Shown: positions 6,060-7,476 of the stretch, one piece after another
Numbering within the stretch: position 1 is the stretch's first letter
Layout of the letters: each line of letters begins with the position of its first letter
Notes under the pieces: generated by a model
Seen by the model: the letters and a program-made list of their open reading frames with translations, nothing else
Database searches by the model: none
What the model was told of the DNA's origin: nothing
Translations under genes and position numbers: made by a program
Assembly (NCBI GenBank): GCA_003486645.1
Contig: DNGI01000429.1
Span: 1 to 7,476 of the forward strand
Length of the DNA: 7,476 bases
Direction: 5' to 3'
From: Cyanobacteria bacterium UBA11370
GTDB lineage: Bacteria > Cyanobacteriota > Cyanobacteriia > Cyanobacteriales > Coleofasciculaceae

Positions 6060-6932
6060 TTAACCAAGCTGTTCCACGGTTTTTTTAGACTTAGCTGCCA
6101 AGAAACCCGCTAAGTTTTGTAAAAAGGAGTGGCTTAAATGCCGTTTTTCTGCTTCTTTTCCCAAAAGTTTAGGAAGAGGGTCTACCGTTTGGGTACGGGG
6201 AGAGTCAGCCATTAAGGGAACTTCTTCGGCTAAACCTACAGCGATTAACCGAAAGGCAATTTGCCGCACTTGAGTAAGTGGAAGTCTGAGTTGCTTGGCG
6301 ATCGCTAACAGGGAAACAGTACCCTTTGTGTACTCCCAAATCTGCCACTCTAGAGGGTCTAATCGATAGGGAGGTTGACCTGAAATAATACTCACTAAAC
6401 CTGAATTTGAAGCGGGTAATTTATCCGCTAAAGCACCCCAGTTTGGCAGCGTTCTTAACCCCATCAATGTTGATATTGTCAAGCTTAGGCGTAAACCTGT
6501 TAGTTCTGTGATTGGGATGGGCACATTATGCTCAAATTTAAAGTAACCTGCTTGGACTTGAAATAAAGCATAGATCGGTTGTAACGCTTGAACCTGGAAT
6601 AGAAATTTGAGTTGGTTAGCCGTTAGAATACCTTTCTGTTTTAGCCATAAACCCAGGGGTTGATTGCGAGGGCATAATTTCACAAGTTTAGTTAACTGAC
6701 ATTCATCAATCCAGTGATTTTTGATAAGTAGCTTGGCTAAACCTTGACCTTCTAACCGATTTGTTATAGCGACGATATGACCCTGATGCACCCAGATATA
6801 ATCAACATTACTCTTAGTTGGTTGACTAGACGAGTCAGTATGAAGTGTGAGCAACCCAGTGTGATGTCCTTGGTCAAGTAAGCGACAAATTTCGGGTAAG
6901 GAAAAGTCAGTCAGGGAACCTGCAATGCACAT
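6060..6932 (-). CDS. DUF4388 (PATAN) domain protein with C-terminal winged-helix-like region
   Basis: A 290-residue soluble protein. The N-terminus MCIAGSLTDFSLPEICRLLD (1-20), followed by TGLLTLH (25-31), VDYIWVHQGHIVAI (43-56) and GYFKFE (129-134), is the typical DUF4388 or PATAN (PatA N-terminal) module. In cyanobacteria and other bacteria this module occurs in response regulators and GTPase-linked signalling proteins and is thought to mediate protein interaction. The usual partner, a CheY-like receiver, is absent. Residues about 190-240 (LDPLEWQIWEY...SLLAIAKQLRLPLTQVRQIAFRLIAVGLAEE) have the helix pattern of a winged helix, so DNA or protein binding is possible. The last 50 residues are basic. 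The start at 6932 gives the canonical N-terminus, though there is no strong Shine-Dalgarno. The gene stands alone, with 332 bp to the next gene downstream. The domain call is firm; the physiological role (motility, phototaxis or regulation) is unknown. Confidence 0.88.
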   Translation of the reverse strand: MCIAGSLTDFSLPEICRLLDQGHHTGLLTLHTDSSSQPTKSNVDYIWVHQGHIVAITNRLEGQGLAKLLIKNHWIDECQLTKLVKLCPRNQPLGLWLKQKGILTANQLKFLFQVQALQPIYALFQVQAGYFKFEHNVPIPITELTGLRLSLTISTLMGLRTLPNWGALADKLPASNSGLVSIISGQPPYRLDPLEWQIWEYTKGTVSLLAIAKQLRLPLTQVRQIAFRLIAVGLAEEVPLMADSPRTQTVDPLPKLLGKEAEKRHLSHSFLQNLAGFLAAKSKKTVEQLG

Positions 6933-7317
6933 AGCCGTGAACGTTTTTACTATCGGTTGTTAAGAAGGTCAATTAGAACTGACCCAATTGAGTTGAGAGA
7001 GTATCTCGATGAGGTTGAGTTTCCTCCCAAAATAGATTCACTAGTTGCAGGGATTGATCCGGAAAGAGAAAAAGATGGAGACTTCTGTTCAAAACTCTCC
7101 GTATCGTGGCGTTCCCATGTCCATTTTGTCGTTGGAGTACAACGGGAAATCAATTTAGAGGTACTGGGTTGATTGAATTGAAGGAGGCGTAGACACCCCA
7201 AATTCTAAAAAAAATATGTAATTTGTGCTACTAAAAGTTTAATCGTTAATCAAAATTTCCGATAGTTTTTATATGTAAAACTTCGTAAACAAATACCTCG
7301 ATATGTTAAGGAGTATG
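6933..7317. other. Non-coding stretch upstream of the PATAN-protein gene
   Basis: No gene can be supported here. Two opposing frames (6957-7172 + and 6950-7201 -) both start only at TTG, lack ribosome-binding sites and resemble nothing known. The promoter of the PATAN gene should lie in the left part, but no convincing -35/-10 pair was found. The minus strand has a T8 run at 7214-7207 without a hairpin. From about 7203 to 7310 the sequence is strongly AT-rich. Confidence 0.55.
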
Positions 7318-7442
7318 TCAATTGCCCTAGCTTGCCCTGCTCTCGGTCTGGGACAATTGAAAGCGAAAGGGTAGAAGGCGATCAAGTCCCTCTACCCTAG
7401 TTTACGGATTAGTTATAGCAGTAGACACATCGATTAGGGCAA
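7318..7442. other. Nested inverted repeats, candidate structured RNA
   Basis: Three complementary pairs occur in 125 bases. TCAATTGCCC (7318-7327) pairs with GGGACAATTGA (7350-7360, one bulge). AGGGTAGA (7368-7375) pairs perfectly with TCTACCCT (7391-7398), with GG/CC possible further in. TTGCCCTA (7323-7330) pairs with TAGGGCAA (7435-7442). The first and third share bases, so two alternative folds are possible. No known RNA family was recognised and the strand is undetermined. A 23-codon frame (7303-7374, +), with AAGGAG one base before an internal ATG, overlaps it but is too short to call. Confidence 0.3.
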
Positions 7443-7454
7443 AGGAATTCTTGG

Positions 7455-7476
7455 TTAGGACTTACGCAACTGGCAC
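7455..7476 (+). mobile_element. Possible IS or MITE terminus, cut by the window edge
   Basis: The sequence TTAGGACTTACGCA (7455-7468) followed by ACTGGCAC matches, from memory, the terminal motif GGACTTACGCA found at the ends of many cyanobacterial insertion sequences and MITEs. If so, the element extends beyond the right edge. No transposase, second terminal repeat or target duplication is available here. Confidence 0.4.

Noticed and set aside
6957..7172. 71-codon frame on the plus strand
   Set aside because: It starts only at TTG without a ribosome-binding site, overlaps an opposing frame of similar length, and resembles no family I know. It is kept only as part of the non-coding stretch.
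6950..7201. 83-codon frame on the minus strand
   Set aside because: TTG start, Ser/Thr-rich low-information composition and no recognisable motif. It is probably a chance frame upstream of the PATAN gene.
7303..7374. 23-codon frame with AAGGAG near an internal ATG
   Set aside because: The spacing from AAGGAG to the ATG at 7315 is only one base, the peptide has no recognisable family, and it lies within inverted repeats that better explain the sequence.

Overview
The window looks like a chromosomal segment from a cyanobacterium, probably filamentous. Support comes from five copies of the palindrome GCGATCGC (HIP1; starts at 768, 1819, 4971, 5228 and 6298), where about 0.1 would be expected by chance in 7.5 kb. 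A DUF4388/PATAN-domain protein, a heptameric AATCCAA repeat and an IS-like end of a type common in cyanobacteria point the same way.

Layout, left to right. (1) 3-296 (-) is a small acidic protein that resembles, from memory, the EACC1-like accessory proteins encoded next to caspase/CHAT-type effectors in cyanobacterial conflict systems. Its partner would lie beyond the left edge. (2) 460-2805 (+) is a complete PcrA/UvrD-type SF1A helicase. (3) 2806-4600 is a probable type II restriction-modification module. A short putative endonuclease (+) begins at the base after the helicase stop codon, in the same frame, and a beta-class DNA methyltransferase with DPPY (-) converges on it with a 26-bp tail-to-tail overlap. 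(4) 4601-4986 is non-coding and holds a 37-nt CRISPR-repeat-like sequence whose hairpin and T-rich flank could also end minus-strand transcription, plus a second terminator-like hairpin. (5) 4987-5727 (-) is a beta-class carbonic anhydrase with a twin-arginine signal, so probably periplasmic. It has a good Shine-Dalgarno sequence and a sigma70-like promoter. (6) 6060-6932 (-) is a PATAN plus winged-helix-like protein. (7) 6933-7476 has no convincing gene. It holds inverted repeats that could fold into a structured RNA, and at the right edge an 11-bp IS/MITE-terminus-like motif.

The genes do not form one pathway. The helicase, carbonic anhydrase and PATAN protein look like resident genes, and the R-M pair looks like an insertion directly behind pcrA. 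The most interesting points are the stop/start junction that places the endonuclease under the helicase transcript, the unusual endonuclease itself, the solitary CRISPR-like repeat, and the possible conflict-system protein at the left edge. No complete undescribed system can be demonstrated from this window.
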